From Polynucleobacter sp. MWH-Loch1C5 (lineage in GTDB: Bacteria; Pseudomonadota; Gammaproteobacteria; Burkholderiales; Burkholderiaceae): a DNA stretch of 64,000 bases. Under the pieces are notes generated by a model. The model saw only the letters and a list, made by a program, of their open reading frames with translations. It had not been told where the DNA came from and ran no database searches. This document shows, piece by piece, positions 19,434 through 29,625 of the stretch. Each line of letters starts with the position of its first letter. Within the stretch, counting starts at the first letter, position 1. The stretch lies in contig NZ_JACVPR010000001.1 of assembly GCF_018881775.1 (NCBI RefSeq), forward strand, positions 372,001 to 436,000, written 5' to 3'. Both the position numbers and the translations under genes were made by a program.

Positions 19434-20398
19434 TCAACCCAATGCGGGTCTTTCATATGAATAGCCATCAAAGTTCTAAAGAAGAGCCCCATAATCAGGA
19501 CGGTGCTAAAGACCATAGCCATATAGGCTACATAAATGAAATGAGGAGAAAAATAACTGTAATTAAATAAGGCAATGGTGAACGAAGCACTTGGGAAAGA
19601 ATAAGCCCACCAAGACATAAAAAAGGGCAACTTAGCAAAACGCTTGAATTGCAACAATAAAAATAGGGCAAAAAATAAGCCAATAGCAATCAAGATATGC
19701 CCGAAACCATCAAGAGGCGCTGAGCCATCTTGCCCTGTCAGTGCTATCCAAGATGAGAACGCGACTGTAGGCGGCGCTAAGAAAATAGCCATCGTAGGTT
19801 TTAAGCGATCAGGTAGCTCGGGTTGCACAAACATCAAGCGATACATGACCAGTGATAACAGGACCACCCAGAAGATCAAACCGATGCCGTAGAAAAACCA
19901 CGATAATTCGATGTATCCCAAGCGCACCCCACCCAGAGGGATCACTACGTTACCAACCGCTGGAATAAACCAGACAGGGCAGGCATGAGCTGCCTGCAGA
20001 TTCTCGCGATGGACCCAAGCATTTAAGACAGCCAGCATGGCCACCAAATGCAGCGCTGCCCCAGACAACCAGACATATTCAGCCAGCGTGACTGAGTAGT
20101 GATAAATCACCGCAGCCAGCAGACAAACACCGACCGATATAGCTCCGAAAAATGCTGATTTAACGGGGTGATTCCATTCCTCAATCAGCTTCTCAGGACT
20201 CACCCACTGCTTACGCAACAAACCCAAAGATAAGATTAAAAATACAAGTGTCGCAAGGAGTCCAAAAATATTTGCAACCATGATTGCCTCCGGATAGGCT
20301 ACGATCGCTGCAAACTTAAACCAGATGAGTGATAGACCGGATAAGCCCATGACCATCGCAAAAGCAGATACCGGGGGCGATGCTAGAAAGGTTCTCAT
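19430..20398 (-). CDS. SLAC1/TehA-family anion channel or C4-dicarboxylate-type transporter
   Basis: This 322-residue, very hydrophobic protein has about ten helices. It opens with FLASPPVSAFAMVMGLSGLSL, as in TehA/SLAC1 (TDT) proteins, and has the central VWFIPAVGNVVIPLGG and WWAYSFPSASFTIA motifs. Relatives include TehA, the yeast malate transporter Mae1 and plant SLAC1 anion channels. The name 'tellurite resistance' reflects overexpression phenotypes, so an anion channel is the safer call. It diverges from the ferric-reductase-like gene across a 42-base gap. Confidence 0.85.
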   Translation of the reverse strand: MRTFLASPPVSAFAMVMGLSGLSLIWFKFAAIVAYPEAIMVANIFGLLATLVFLILSLGLLRKQWVSPEKLIEEWNHPVKSAFFGAISVGVCLLAAVIYHYSVTLAEYVWLSGAALHLVAMLAVLNAWVHRENLQAAHACPVWFIPAVGNVVIPLGGVRLGYIELSWFFYGIGLIFWVVLLSLVMYRLMFVQPELPDRLKPTMAIFLAPPTVAFSSWIALTGQDGSAPLDGFGHILIAIGLFFALFLLLQFKRFAKLPFFMSWWAYSFPSASFTIALFNYSYFSPHFIYVAYMAMVFSTVLIMGLFFRTLMAIHMKDPHWVD

Positions 20399-20440
20399 TA
20401 TTTATTTTTAGTAAATGGGATATGACATCATAATCAAAGA

Positions 20441-21874
20441 ATGCCAAAAACTATAGTTAGACACCTTGCCTACCTGTTTTATCTAGGGGTTTTGATCCTA
20501 CCCATACTGGTCCTTGATCATGAAGCGGCATTGATTCGACCATTCAGAGACCAACTCTCCTCATATATAGCCCTCATTGCTCTCAATATTCTTTTACTAG
20601 AATTTTTCCTCTCAGGCCGTATCCGTTTTTTATCGAGGCACCTCGGACTCGATTGGATATTGCAAACGCATCAGCTATTTGCTCGTGTTGCACTCGCTTT
20701 TTTAGTCATCCACCCATTTATTTACTCACTACCTAACCACCCCAATCATTCCCCGGGTCCAGCCACTTCAGAATATTTGGGCATGAATGGTGCAGGTCTG
20801 ATCAGCGGTATTGCGGCACTGATCGCCTTGATAGCAATCGTGGCGCTTGCTTTAGGGCGCGAAGAAGCAAAAATGCGCTATGAAACATGGCGCTTCACAC
20901 ACATGCTACTCGCCGTGATCGTCAGTGCTCTAGGGCTTTACCATGTCTTAGCCGTTGGCTTTTACATACAACAACAGACTCTACAGATCTATTACCTAGG
21001 CCTGGGGGTCTTAGCAACCCTGTCTTTGGCATGGACCTATATTCTGAAACCCCTCACCCAGAGCAGAGAAGCCTATGCCATTACCAAAATTGAAAATATC
21101 ACTTCACAGCAATTTCTCTTAACGATCAAAAAATTATCTGGCTCTCTGCCACAGATCCAACCTGGCCAATATCTTTGGCTGAAATATGGCTCAAGCAAAC
21201 CTTATCCTGAAAATCCTTTTTCGATTGCTCTCGTTAATCACGAGCAAAAGGAAATGAGTCTTCTGATCAAAGTAGTCGGTGACTTCACTGCCCAATTACA
21301 ACAAGCCCGCATCGGGGAGCGTATCTATATTGATGCAGCCTATGGTGACTTTGCGCAACAGGCTCTGAACTCTGAAAAACCGATTGTGATGATTGCCGGT
21401 GGCATTGGACTCGCGCCATTTTTAAGTGTCTTATCCAAAGCCAAAGAAATCGCTTTCAAAAACAAAATCCACTTCATCTATGGCAATCGCCTTGAAGATC
21501 AAATCATCGATATCACCAAACTGATACAACTGGCCGATTTGAAATCATTCACTATCGAGACGATAGTAAATGAGCCTACTGCCGCGTATACAGGGCTTTG
21601 TGGAATGATTGATTTAAATAACATCCAGACATCATTACAAAAAGCCCAATTAAATCCCAAAGAGTGCTTGTTTTTTATTTGCGGACCTAGCGCCATGATT
21701 GATGCCACCGAAGCAGCTCTTGAACAATTAGCGGTGCCACTGGCGCAAATTGATGCAGAGAAGTTTCAATATAACTTAGCTGCCCATACGCCAAGAACCC
21801 AAGCAACCCTAGCTCGCTGCCTCATAGGTACTCTATTGATTATCGCCGTGAGTGTGTGGCGCTCACTGAGTTGA
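20441..21874 (+). CDS. Ferric-reductase-like flavocytochrome (NADPH-oxidase family)
   Basis: The first half holds about six membrane helices with heme-ligand-type histidines (THQLFARVA, IHPFIY, RFTHMLLAVI, LYHVLAV). From about residue 215 a ferredoxin-NADP-reductase module follows: an FAD-binding region with PENPFSIAL, and NAD(P)-binding parts with MIAGGIGLAPFLSVL and FFICGPSAMID. The final residues form an extra hydrophobic helix. Such proteins pass electrons from NAD(P)H across the membrane to iron, oxygen or a periplasmic partner. The electron acceptor cannot be deduced. It overlaps the convergent uup by 12 bases. Confidence 0.83.
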   Translation: MPKTIVRHLAYLFYLGVLILPILVLDHEAALIRPFRDQLSSYIALIALNILLLEFFLSGRIRFLSRHLGLDWILQTHQLFARVALAFLVIHPFIYSLPNHPNHSPGPATSEYLGMNGAGLISGIAALIALIAIVALALGREEAKMRYETWRFTHMLLAVIVSALGLYHVLAVGFYIQQQTLQIYYLGLGVLATLSLAWTYILKPLTQSREAYAITKIENITSQQFLLTIKKLSGSLPQIQPGQYLWLKYGSSKPYPENPFSIALVNHEQKEMSLLIKVVGDFTAQLQQARIGERIYIDAAYGDFAQQALNSEKPIVMIAGGIGLAPFLSVLSKAKEIAFKNKIHFIYGNRLEDQIIDITKLIQLADLKSFTIETIVNEPTAAYTGLCGMIDLNNIQTSLQKAQLNPKECLFFICGPSAMIDATEAALEQLAVPLAQIDAEKFQYNLAAHTPRTQATLARCLIGTLLIIAVSVWRSLS

Positions 21875-23782
21875 GCGCTGATCTAACACTTCCCAACGCA
21901 ACATGAGCTTCTCAATTTCTTGCTCAATCATCTGCAATTGATGCTTTAACTGAGGCACTTGCTCTGCACCTGCCTTATATAACTCGGGCTTAGCTAACTC
22001 TTCCCCAATTCTGGCCTGCTGCGCTTCTAATAACTCAATTTGTTCTGGTATTTTTTCCAGTTCAGCACGCTCTTTACTATTGAGTTTCTGAACTGCATTC
22101 TTTTTCACTTCTGACTTAAAAGTGCCGGGCTTCTCGGCTTTTTCATTTTTACCGCTTTTATCATGTGCTACAGAATTAGCTATAGCCTGAGGGGTTGAGC
22201 GAGCTTTTTGAATTTTCCAATCCTCATACCCACCCTCATATTCTCGCCAATATCCATGACCTTCATAAGCAATCACACTCGTGACTACGTTATCCAAAAA
22301 GGAGCGATCATGGCTGACTAAGAAAACAGTTCCCTTGTAGTCCTGTAATAGCTGCTCTAAGAGATCAAGGGTGTCAATATCCAAATCATTCGTTGGCTCA
22401 TCTAATACCAAGACATTGGCTGGCTTCGCAAAGAGTCTAGCGAGCATCAATCGATTTCTTTCGCCACCCGATAAAGATGCAATGGGAGATGCGCTACGTT
22501 CTGGCGCAAATAAAAAATCTCCTAAATAACTCTTTACGTGCTTGCGCGTGCCGTTAATTTCGACCCATTCACTACCGGGACTAATATAGTCCTCAAGACT
22601 TAATGCTAAGTTGAGCCCATCACGCATTTGATCAAAATAAGCAATCTCTAACTGTGTGCCCTGCTTCACATGACCACTCTGCGGCTCAATCAGACCCAAA
22701 ATAATCTTGAGCAAGGTTGTTTTTCCTGCTCCATTAGGCCCAATCAAACCGACCTTATCGCCACGCAAGATAGTGGCCGAGAAATCAAGCACGATTGGTT
22801 TATCGTACGCCAGACTCACTTTGTCTAGCTCAGCCACAATCTTGCCACTTCGAGCACCCTGTGCAATATCGAGCTTCACCTGCCCTAAAGCTTCACGTCT
22901 TTGGGCACGCTCAGCTCGTAAACGCTCTAGTCTGGCAATTCGGGCGACACTACGTGTGCGCCTGGCCTCTACACCCTTACGAATCCAGACCTCTTCTTGA
23001 GCCAATAATTTATCTGCACGTGCTTGCGCCAAATTTTCTGCGTTTAATTCTTGCTCTTTTTGTGCTTGATAAGCCGTAAAGTTCCCTGGGTAACTACGCA
23101 AAATACCGCGATCTAATTCCACAATACGGGTACTAATTCGGTCTAAAAATGATCGATCATGTGTCACAAATACAATGGCGCCCTGATAGGCCAAGAGCGT
23201 TTCTTCTAGCCATGCAATTGAGTCTAGATCCAAATGATTCGTGGGCTCATCTAGGAATAAGACATCGGGAGCGGCGACTAAAGCTTGCGCTAAAGCGACC
23301 CGCTTACGATTACCACCGGATAGATCTTGAATTTTGGCTTCGGAATCGAGCTTAAGACGTTGCAGTGTCTCTGTGATTCTTTGCTCCCAATTCCACGCCC
23401 CCAAACTGTCAATTTTTGTTTGAAGTTGATCGAGTTCTTCTTGAGTCGCCTCACTCCATGCCTGATGTGACAGTTCTTCATAACGCTCGCGCGCATCCTT
23501 AGCGGCTTGCAGGCCCCGTGAAACTGCTGCAAAGATAGTTTCTTGTGATTCCAAAACAGGCTCTTGCGCGACATAGGCCATGCGCAAACCTTGCTGATAT
23601 TGCAACAAACCATCATCTGGCTTCTCTAGGCCCGCGAGAATTTTAAGTAGGGAAGATTTGCCAGTGCCATTTCGGCCAATGAGCCCCACTCTCTCTGCGC
23701 CCTCAAGAGAAAAATCTGTATCCGCTAAAAGATCGACGTGGCCAAATGCTAATTTGGCGTGTGTAAAAACAATGAATGCCAT
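21863..23782 (-). CDS. uup: ABC-F ATPase Uup
   Basis: There are two ABC ATPase domains and no membrane segments. Walker [13 protein letters not shown] (near residue 36) and [12 protein letters not shown] (near 350) each have an LSGGN/LSGGE signature and a [12 protein letters not shown] or [12 protein letters not shown] Walker B. The C-terminus is a charged coiled coil (about 560-635), which distinguishes Uup from other ABC-F proteins. Uup is linked to ribosome function and to transposon precise excision through branched DNA binding. At 639 residues it is full length. Confidence 0.93.
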   Translation of the reverse strand: MAFIVFTHAKLAFGHVDLLADTDFSLEGAERVGLIGRNGTGKSSLLKILAGLEKPDDGLLQYQQGLRMAYVAQEPVLESQETIFAAVSRGLQAAKDARERYEELSHQAWSEATQEELDQLQTKIDSLGAWNWEQRITETLQRLKLDSEAKIQDLSGGNRKRVALAQALVAAPDVLFLDEPTNHLDLDSIAWLEETLLAYQGAIVFVTHDRSFLDRISTRIVELDRGILRSYPGNFTAYQAQKEQELNAENLAQARADKLLAQEEVWIRKGVEARRTRSVARIARLERLRAERAQRREALGQVKLDIAQGARSGKIVAELDKVSLAYDKPIVLDFSATILRGDKVGLIGPNGAGKTTLLKIILGLIEPQSGHVKQGTQLEIAYFDQMRDGLNLALSLEDYISPGSEWVEINGTRKHVKSYLGDFLFAPERSASPIASLSGGERNRLMLARLFAKPANVLVLDEPTNDLDIDTLDLLEQLLQDYKGTVFLVSHDRSFLDNVVTSVIAYEGHGYWREYEGGYEDWKIQKARSTPQAIANSVAHDKSGKNEKAEKPGTFKSEVKKNAVQKLNSKERAELEKIPEQIELLEAQQARIGEELAKPELYKAGAEQVPQLKHQLQMIEQEIEKLMLRWEVLDQRSTQ

Positions 23783-23838
23783 CCCTACATTATCCTGCTA
23801 AAGCACTGAAGGCCTGTGGAATCGTTGATAATGTCACT

Positions 23839-24585
23839 GTGGAAAAAGTAAGAATCTCTAAATTAATGTCAGAACGAGGGCTATGCTCACGTCGCGAAGC
23901 TGATCAATACATAGAGCAAGGTTTAGTGCTGCTCGATGGCGAAGTAGTCACCGAACTGGGCACACGCGCCTACCCACATCAGACCATTGAACTCAAAAAA
24001 GCAGCTCTGGTTCAACAAGCTAAACGCTATACGATTTTGCTCAACAAACCCGTGGGGTACATTTCTCATTTTGATGAAGAGCGTCAGTATCAGCCTGCCG
24101 CATCCCTCATTACACCCGAAAATCACTTTATCCCTGCCCAGCAACATCATCTTGCACAACAATTACCTGCCAAGTTCAACACAAAAGGTCTAGCGCCTGC
24201 AGGACGCCTAGATATCGACTCAACAGGCTTACTCGTCTTAACGCAAGATGGTCGTATTGCTAAATTACTCATTGGCGAAGATAGTCCAATCGAAAAAGAA
24301 TATCTAGTCAGAGTCTCCGGTCAACTGAGCGATTCAGGCTTACAACTACTCAATCATGGCCTCAAGCTCGATGGCGTACCTCTCAAACGCGCAAAAGTCA
24401 GCTGGCAAAATCAAGATCAATTACGTTTTGTCCTACGCGAAGGTAAAAAAAGACAAATTCGTCGCATGTGTGAATTGGTGGGCCTCAAGGTGATTGGCCT
24501 TAAAAGAATCCGTATTGGACAAGTTACCTTAGGGCAACTCCCGGCGGGAAAATGGCGTCATTTATTGCCCTCTGAGCGCTTCTAA
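23839..24585 (+). CDS. rluF: 23S rRNA pseudouridine synthase, RluF/RsuA family
   Basis: An N-terminal S4 RNA-binding domain ([20 protein letters not shown]) is followed by the pseudouridine synthase domain. The catalytic aspartate is in [15 protein letters not shown], and the end has [15 protein letters not shown]. It resembles RluF most. An insertion of about 35 residues (about 24080-24185) between the first synthase strand and the catalytic motif is longer than usual. The start is uncertain. GTG 23839 puts the S4 domain at the N-terminus, whereas ATG 23776 would add 21 residues and overlap the divergent uup by 7 bases. Confidence 0.83.
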   Translation: MEKVRISKLMSERGLCSRREADQYIEQGLVLLDGEVVTELGTRAYPHQTIELKKAALVQQAKRYTILLNKPVGYISHFDEERQYQPAASLITPENHFIPAQQHHLAQQLPAKFNTKGLAPAGRLDIDSTGLLVLTQDGRIAKLLIGEDSPIEKEYLVRVSGQLSDSGLQLLNHGLKLDGVPLKRAKVSWQNQDQLRFVLREGKKRQIRRMCELVGLKVIGLKRIRIGQVTLGQLPAGKWRHLLPSERF

Positions 24586-24627
24586 ACCCGCATTCGAGTC
24601 TTATAAGCCTTAATTTCGGTGGTATTT

Positions 24628-24647
24628 CCTTGATTCAGCAAGGTTTT
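24628..24647 (+). terminator. Weak candidate terminator after the pseudouridine synthase
   Basis: CCTTG and CAAGG form a 5-base stem with a 6-base loop, followed by TTTT. The stem is short and the call is tentative. Confidence 0.3.
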
Positions 24648-24685
24648 GCCGACACTTTTTAGGGAAAAAGCCTAAAATATGGGCT

Positions 24686-25987
24686 ATGAAGAAACCTGAA
24701 CTCCTTGCCCCTGCCGGTAGTCTTGAAATGCTCAATACTGCTTTCGCCTTTGGTGCGGATGCGATCTATGCTGGCCAACCACGTTACTCATTGCGTGTTC
24801 GCAATAACGAGTTTGGCAATCTCGATATTTTGCGCCAAGGTATTGATCGTGCTCACGAGCTCGGCAAGCACTTTTATTTGGTTTCTAATATTTTTCCGCA
24901 TGGCTCCAAGACCAGAACTTATGTTGAGGACATGAAGCCTGTGATTGCCCTCAAACCCGATGCGCTGATCATGTCTGATCCTGGTTTGATCCTATTGGTA
25001 CGCGAAAACTTTCCTGAGATGCCGATTCATTTATCAGTGCAAGCCAATACAGTGAATGGTCAAGCCGCACGATTTTGGCGTTCAGTAGGTATTTCACGCG
25101 TCATCTTATCCCGTGAACTCTCATTAGATGAAATTGAAGCGGTGCGCCAAGATTGTCCTGAGATGGAGTTAGAAGTATTTATCCATGGGGCTCTATGTAT
25201 CGCTTACTCTGGACGCTGCTTGTTATCGGGCTACTTCAATCGTCGCGACCCTAACCAAGGTACTTGCACAAATTCATGCCGCTGGGACTATAAAGTGGCT
25301 CAGGCTCAAGAAGATGCAACCGGGGATATTTATTTACTCGAAGAAGGTAATCGCCCTGGCGAATGGATGCCCATTGAAGAGGATATGCATGGCACCTATA
25401 TCCTCAACTCAAAAGATTTACGTGCGATTGAACACGTACAACGTTTAACCGAAATGGGTATCGACTCATTAAAGATCGAAGGCCGCACCAAGTCGCCCTA
25501 CTATGTGGCACGTACCTGTCAGTCTTATCGTGCAGCCATTGAAGATGCAGCTGCAGGTCGTCCACTCAACCCTGAATTACTGGGTCACCTAGAAGGCCTA
25601 GCAAATCGCGGCTATACCGACGGCTTCTATCAACGTCATCATGATGAAGATTATCAAAACTACTTACGTGGCTATTCTTTATCAGGTCGCAGCTTATATG
25701 TTGGCCAAGTCACTCACTATGATGAGGCCCGTGGCATGGTGCAAATTGAGGCCAAGAATCGTTTCGCCATGGGTGATCGATTAGAAATCATTGAGCCACA
25801 GGGAAATACTGATATTGTTTTAGAGGAGATCTATAACGATAAGGGTGAGTTGATGCGCGTAGTTCCTGGAGCAGGCTATAAAGTTTGGGCAAAGTGGCCT
25901 AAGACGACCGTGGGCGCATTTGTGGCTCGCTATGTTGCTCAAGACAACGCATCCAAATTAGAGCAAATTCAAATTATTGAAGCCTAA
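24686..25987 (+). CDS. trhP: tRNA uridine-34 hydroxylation protein, peptidase U32 family
   Basis: This is a YegQ/TrhP-type U32 protein of 433 residues, needed for prephenate-dependent 5-hydroxylation of wobble uridine in tRNA. The N-terminus KPELLAPAGSLEMLNTAFAFG is the TIM-barrel start. The U32 signature is EVFIHGALCIAYSGRCLLSGYF, with a cysteine cluster extending to GTCTNSCRW. DSLKIEGRTKSPYYVA is also diagnostic. The cysteines fit an iron-sulfur site. A beta-barrel C-terminal domain follows from about residue 335. The old name 'collagenase-like protease' is not supported here. Confidence 0.9.
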   Translation: MKKPELLAPAGSLEMLNTAFAFGADAIYAGQPRYSLRVRNNEFGNLDILRQGIDRAHELGKHFYLVSNIFPHGSKTRTYVEDMKPVIALKPDALIMSDPGLILLVRENFPEMPIHLSVQANTVNGQAARFWRSVGISRVILSRELSLDEIEAVRQDCPEMELEVFIHGALCIAYSGRCLLSGYFNRRDPNQGTCTNSCRWDYKVAQAQEDATGDIYLLEEGNRPGEWMPIEEDMHGTYILNSKDLRAIEHVQRLTEMGIDSLKIEGRTKSPYYVARTCQSYRAAIEDAAAGRPLNPELLGHLEGLANRGYTDGFYQRHHDEDYQNYLRGYSLSGRSLYVGQVTHYDEARGMVQIEAKNRFAMGDRLEIIEPQGNTDIVLEEIYNDKGELMRVVPGAGYKVWAKWPKTTVGAFVARYVAQDNASKLEQIQIIEA

Positions 25988-26030
25988 GGGTGTGTTCTAA
26001 TGCATTCAATCGTTTTAGATTGAAAACTGC

Positions 26031-26885
26031 ATGACGACTAGCAAACATCTCTATCACCTCACGCATTATGAATATGATCGTGCGGTTCAACTCAGCCCTC
26101 ATGTGGTTCGCCTCAAGCCTAGCAAAGATTGCCGCACCCCGATTACAAACTACCATTTAAATATTCAGCCGATACCTCAATCACTGCACTGGCTCACAGA
26201 TTTTTATGGCAATGATGTAGCACAATTTGATTTGGGTTCCAAAACAGAATCCCTAATCGTGGAAGTTCACTTTAGTGCTGCTATTGATCAATATCAGGCC
26301 CATGAAAACTGGCCCAACCCTGATTTAGATATCGCCTCATGGCATCATTGGCATGCCAGCGCATTTAATCTGAGCCCCTATCTTGGCGTTGAAAATGTCA
26401 CTCCTCGATTAGGAGAATTTCTCAACCAGTGGCAAAGTCAGCGTGCAGTCTATTTAGAAGACCTTCAAGAAATAAACCAAGGTGTTTACAAAGCAATCCG
26501 CTACGTAGTGCGTGAAGAAGCTGGGGTTCAAACTCCAGAACAAACGCTTACTGAGGGCTCAGGCTCATGCCGTGATTCTGCTTGGTTATTAATTCATGTT
26601 CTCCGACACCAAGGTATAGCAGCCCGTTTTGTCTCAGGCTACTTACTCGAAGACACCCAAGCCAACGAGCACCAAGAGATGCCCAGAACTAATGATTTGC
26701 ATGCTTGGTGCGAAGTACATATTCCAGAAATGGGCTGGGTGGGTCTAGACCCCACCTCAGGGCAATTTACAGGCGCTCACCATATCCCCGTGGCCTATGC
26801 TCCAGAACCGATGGGAGCAGCGCCGATTTTTGGTTATCTAGATGAGTGCCAAGCCACACTCCAACACACCATCAAGCTGACTTAG
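26031..26885 (+). CDS. Transglutaminase-like cysteine protease family protein
   Basis: The protein has 284 residues with no signal peptide. The N-terminal bacterial transglutaminase-like domain (YHLTHYEYDRAVQLSPHVVRLKP) precedes a papain-fold core. The triad is the Cys in GSGSCRDSAWLLIHVLR, the His in LHAWCEVHIP and the Asp in GLDPTSG. Homologues often sit beside circularly permuted ATP-grasp and alpha-E proteins, but none is present here. Substrates of this group are mostly unknown. The 3' end overlaps the convergent monooxygenase-like gene by 14 bases. Confidence 0.87.
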   Translation: MTTSKHLYHLTHYEYDRAVQLSPHVVRLKPSKDCRTPITNYHLNIQPIPQSLHWLTDFYGNDVAQFDLGSKTESLIVEVHFSAAIDQYQAHENWPNPDLDIASWHHWHASAFNLSPYLGVENVTPRLGEFLNQWQSQRAVYLEDLQEINQGVYKAIRYVVREEAGVQTPEQTLTEGSGSCRDSAWLLIHVLRHQGIAARFVSGYLLEDTQANEHQEMPRTNDLHAWCEVHIPEMGWVGLDPTSGQFTGAHHIPVAYAPEPMGAAPIFGYLDECQATLQHTIKLT

Positions 26886-27174
26886 ATGAGAGCGTGAAAT
26901 GCTCTACTTGAGGCGGGTTCAAAAAGTAAGGACCGACATGAGAACGCCAGAGAGCAAACGCATCAGAACCACGAAAATCGACCGTGTGATTTTCTAAAGT
27001 ATCCCAATAAATCATGAGAAGAAAACGGCCGGGTTGCTCGATACCCGCATTCAACTTATAGCCCCGAAAACCTTTGGCAGGAACAATCGCAGCCGCAACC
27101 CCCTGGGCAACGGCTTGTTCGAATTCAGCACGTTTTGCGGGATCAATTTGAATATCGACAACTTCTAAAATCAT
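26872..27174 (-). CDS. Antibiotic biosynthesis monooxygenase (ABM) domain protein
   Basis: A small ferredoxin-like fold protein of 100 residues. ILEVVDIQIDPAKRAEFEQAV begins the ABM barrel and FLLMIYWDTLENHTVDFRGS is the family's typical central strand and helix. ATG 27174 is chosen because AGGAG lies 7-11 bases upstream. The longer frame to 27234 runs into crcB. Members include heme-degrading and quinone-forming monooxygenases, but many have unknown function and no specific substrate can be given. Confidence 0.82.
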   Translation of the reverse strand: MILEVVDIQIDPAKRAEFEQAVAQGVAAAIVPAKGFRGYKLNAGIEQPGRFLLMIYWDTLENHTVDFRGSDAFALWRSHVGPYFLNPPQVEHFTLSSKSA

Positions 27175-27188
27175 GAGGGTCTCCTTTT

Positions 27189-27569
27189 TTATGATTGGGC
27201 TGCACGCATGACGGCAATGCCGAGAATAGTGCAAATAATACTACCCGTTACATGCAATGCGATTGTGAATAAAGCACGGCCATAATGGGCTATCTGCAAC
27301 ATATTGACCACCTCTATACTAAATGCAGAGAAGGTAGTTAAGCCGCCTAAAAAGCCAGTCATGATCAATAGCTTGATATTTTCAGAGGCGCCATCGTGTA
27401 GCGCAAACCAAGTAAAGGCTAAACCAATTAAAAAGCCACCCACGCAGTTGACTAAAAGGGTTCCCAAAGGAAATAGACTGAGCCAGGGGTTCAACCAAAG
27501 GCTGACTAGCCAACGACAAATAGCCCCTAATGAGGCACCTGCACTAATGGACAAGATAGCTGCAATCAT
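27189..27569 (-). CDS. crcB: Fluoride-specific ion channel CrcB/Fluc
   Basis: This 126-residue protein has four helices and works as a dual-topology dimer that lets fluoride out of the cell. The signature motifs are LGAICRWL, GTLLVNCVGGFLIG with the pore-lining Asn, and TGFLGGLTTFSAFS with the Phe box and central sodium-site Thr/Ser. No fluoride riboswitch consensus is visible in the short gap upstream. It precedes the ABM gene by 14 bases. Confidence 0.95.
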   Translation of the reverse strand: MIAAILSISAGASLGAICRWLVSLWLNPWLSLFPLGTLLVNCVGGFLIGLAFTWFALHDGASENIKLLIMTGFLGGLTTFSAFSIEVVNMLQIAHYGRALFTIALHVTGSIICTILGIAVMRAAQS

Positions 27570-27634
27570 TTTCTAATTTTTTCCTACAAAGAGCAGGGAT
27601 AGTGCTCTTGAATAATCTGGATTATGCTCTACTC

Positions 27635-28186
27635 ATGAGAAAAAATATATGTGTCTTTTGCGGCTCTAAGTCGGGTGAAAATCTAGAGATTATCGAACGT
27701 GCCGCGAGTTTGGGTCGACGTATTGCACAAGAAAATTATGGCATTGTCTTTGGTGGTGGTCGCTACGGTCTCATGGGTGCAGTTGCACAAGCAGCTTTAG
27801 AAGCTGGCGGTCATGTCACCGGCATTATTCCTACAGGTTTATCTGAGCGAGAGCCGGTACAACAGCAATTGACAGAATTATTTGTAGTCGATGACATCAT
27901 CGCGCGCAAACGTTTAATGATCGATAAATCCGACATCTTTGTTGTCCTGCCTGGTGGTTTAGGTACCCTGGATGAGCTGTTTGAGGTTTGGACAGGTATT
28001 CAAATCAAAGCTCATGAAAAGAAATTGGTGATTGCTAATTGGTACGGCTACTACGATACGCTCTTGAAGTTCATGAAGGAAATTGATGCTCAAGGCTTCC
28101 TCAATGGTGATCATTTAAATGCTGTAGCAGTCACTCAAGATTTGGATGATCTGATGGCAATCATTCAACAATCTATCAAGCCATGA
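27635..28186 (+). CDS. LOG family protein (nucleotide 5'-monophosphate phosphoribohydrolase)
   Basis: The Rossmann-like fold starts NICVFCGSKSG, and the catalytic motif PGGLGTLDELFE is near residue 105. The nucleotide-binding GGGRYGLMGAVA is near residue 42. LOG enzymes cleave cytokinin or purine nucleoside monophosphates to base and ribose phosphate, and in non-plant bacteria they are probably nucleotide-salvage or cleanup enzymes. ATG 27635 is preferred over the upstream GTG at 27602. Its stop overlaps the next gene as ATGA. Confidence 0.9.
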   Translation: MRKNICVFCGSKSGENLEIIERAASLGRRIAQENYGIVFGGGRYGLMGAVAQAALEAGGHVTGIIPTGLSEREPVQQQLTELFVVDDIIARKRLMIDKSDIFVVLPGGLGTLDELFEVWTGIQIKAHEKKLVIANWYGYYDTLLKFMKEIDAQGFLNGDHLNAVAVTQDLDDLMAIIQQSIKP

Positions 28187-29625
28187 AAACCCAATTAAAT
28201 ATTGATTTCTTTGGCGCCGCAGGTGAGGTGACGGGCTCCAAACACGGCCTGTCAGGTCAGTGCTTAGGCCAGCCATTCAAGATACTCATTGACTATGGGA
28301 TGCACCAAGGGGGACGTGATGCTGATGAGAAGAACTTACGTCACTTGCCATGGGATCCCACTGCAATAGACGCCATCACACTAACGCATGCACACATCGA
28401 TCACAGCGGTCTTTTGCCACGTCTATGCGCTCAAGGCTTTAAAGGTCATATTTACTGTACAGCAGCCACCTTTGCTTTATTAAAAATCCTACTACTGGAC
28501 TCAGCCCATATCCAAAAGAACGACTATGATCGCGCCGTAAAGAAAAAAGAGCGCGGTCGCTATCGTGGCGAGTTACCGGCTGTTTTGTATAGCACGCATG
28601 ATGTCGAAGCCTGCCTTAAAAAGGTTAAAGTCATTGATTACAACAACCCGACTGAGATCTTGCCTGGTATTACTCTAGAGTTCCATAACGCGGGACACAT
28701 TCTAGGCTCAGCGATTGCAACTCTAGACTTCCGCTTAGATTCAGATAACAGTGAAACCTATCGCGTGACCGCTTCTGGAGACTTGGGGATGTTTAATAAA
28801 CCCTTACTCCCCAACCCGGAATATATCCATCGAACAGATGCTCTATTGATCGAGGCAACCTATGGCGATCGTGACCACAAATCCTTAGATGAAACTCGCG
28901 CAGAACTCACAGAAGTCATTAATAAAACATTAGCTCACGGCGGCAATATCATCATGCCAGCATTTGCTGTAGGACGTGCTCAAGAAATTTTATTGATGCT
29001 GATGGCTTTAGTAAAAGCCCAAAAAGTTCCCGAACTCCATGTATGGCTCGACTCCCCCATGGCAGTGGCGGCAACGCATTTAACTGAACAATATTTTTCG
29101 GAATTAGATGAAGACGCTCAAGCCCTGATTACTTGGTACAAACGCAATCCTCATGCACTTCATTTGCGCTTTGTCGCTGATGTTGAAGAATCTAAAGCGT
29201 TGAATCGCATTCGCAGTGGCGCTGTCATTATTTCTGCTAGTGGCATGTGCGAAGCCGGTCGTATATTGCATCACCTGAAACACAATTTACCTGATGCTCG
29301 AAACGCCATCATCATGACTGGTTTTCAGGCATACGGCACACTCGGTCGGCGCATCGTAGATGGTCAAACCATGGTACGGATCATGGGAGAGGAAATTAAT
29401 GTCAAAGCCAGTGTGCATACGATTGGCGGCTTATCGGCTCATGCTGGACAAGCTGATTTACTGAATTGGTTAAAGGGTTTTCAGCGAGCCCCACAAAAGA
29501 CTTATATCGTCCATGGCGAGACAGAGCCCACCCAGATCTTCCAGAAAAAAATAATGAGTGAGCTTGGCTGGCTAGGAGTCCAAGTGGCGAAAGCCTTGCA
29601 ACATGAGCGACTACTTGATCAATAA
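28183..29625 (+). CDS. Beta-CASP metallo-beta-lactamase fold RNA hydrolase
   Basis: The 480-residue protein has the metal site HAHIDHSG near residue 70 (HxHxDH) and later His/Asp ligands (HNAGHILGSA, SGDLG). The beta-CASP insertion has PAFAVGRAQEIL, SGMCEAGRILHHLKH and GFQAYGTLGRRI. The end reads VHGETEP with the last His. The family includes CPSF73/Int11-like nucleases and bacterial RNA-processing enzymes. It is translationally coupled to the LOG gene. The RNA target is unknown. The 3' end overlaps the convergent membrane protein by 15 bases. Confidence 0.9.
   Translation: MKTQLNIDFFGAAGEVTGSKHGLSGQCLGQPFKILIDYGMHQGGRDADEKNLRHLPWDPTAIDAITLTHAHIDHSGLLPRLCAQGFKGHIYCTAATFALLKILLLDSAHIQKNDYDRAVKKKERGRYRGELPAVLYSTHDVEACLKKVKVIDYNNPTEILPGITLEFHNAGHILGSAIATLDFRLDSDNSETYRVTASGDLGMFNKPLLPNPEYIHRTDALLIEATYGDRDHKSLDETRAELTEVINKTLAHGGNIIMPAFAVGRAQEILLMLMALVKAQKVPELHVWLDSPMAVAATHLTEQYFSELDEDAQALITWYKRNPHALHLRFVADVEESKALNRIRSGAVIISASGMCEAGRILHHLKHNLPDARNAIIMTGFQAYGTLGRRIVDGQTMVRIMGEEINVKASVHTIGGLSAHAGQADLLNWLKGFQRAPQKTYIVHGETEPTQIFQKKIMSELGWLGVQVAKALQHERLLDQ

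Noticed and set aside
27570-27634. Fluoride riboswitch before crcB
   Set aside because: The short gap lacks the crcB-motif consensus and has no room for the pseudoknotted aptamer.
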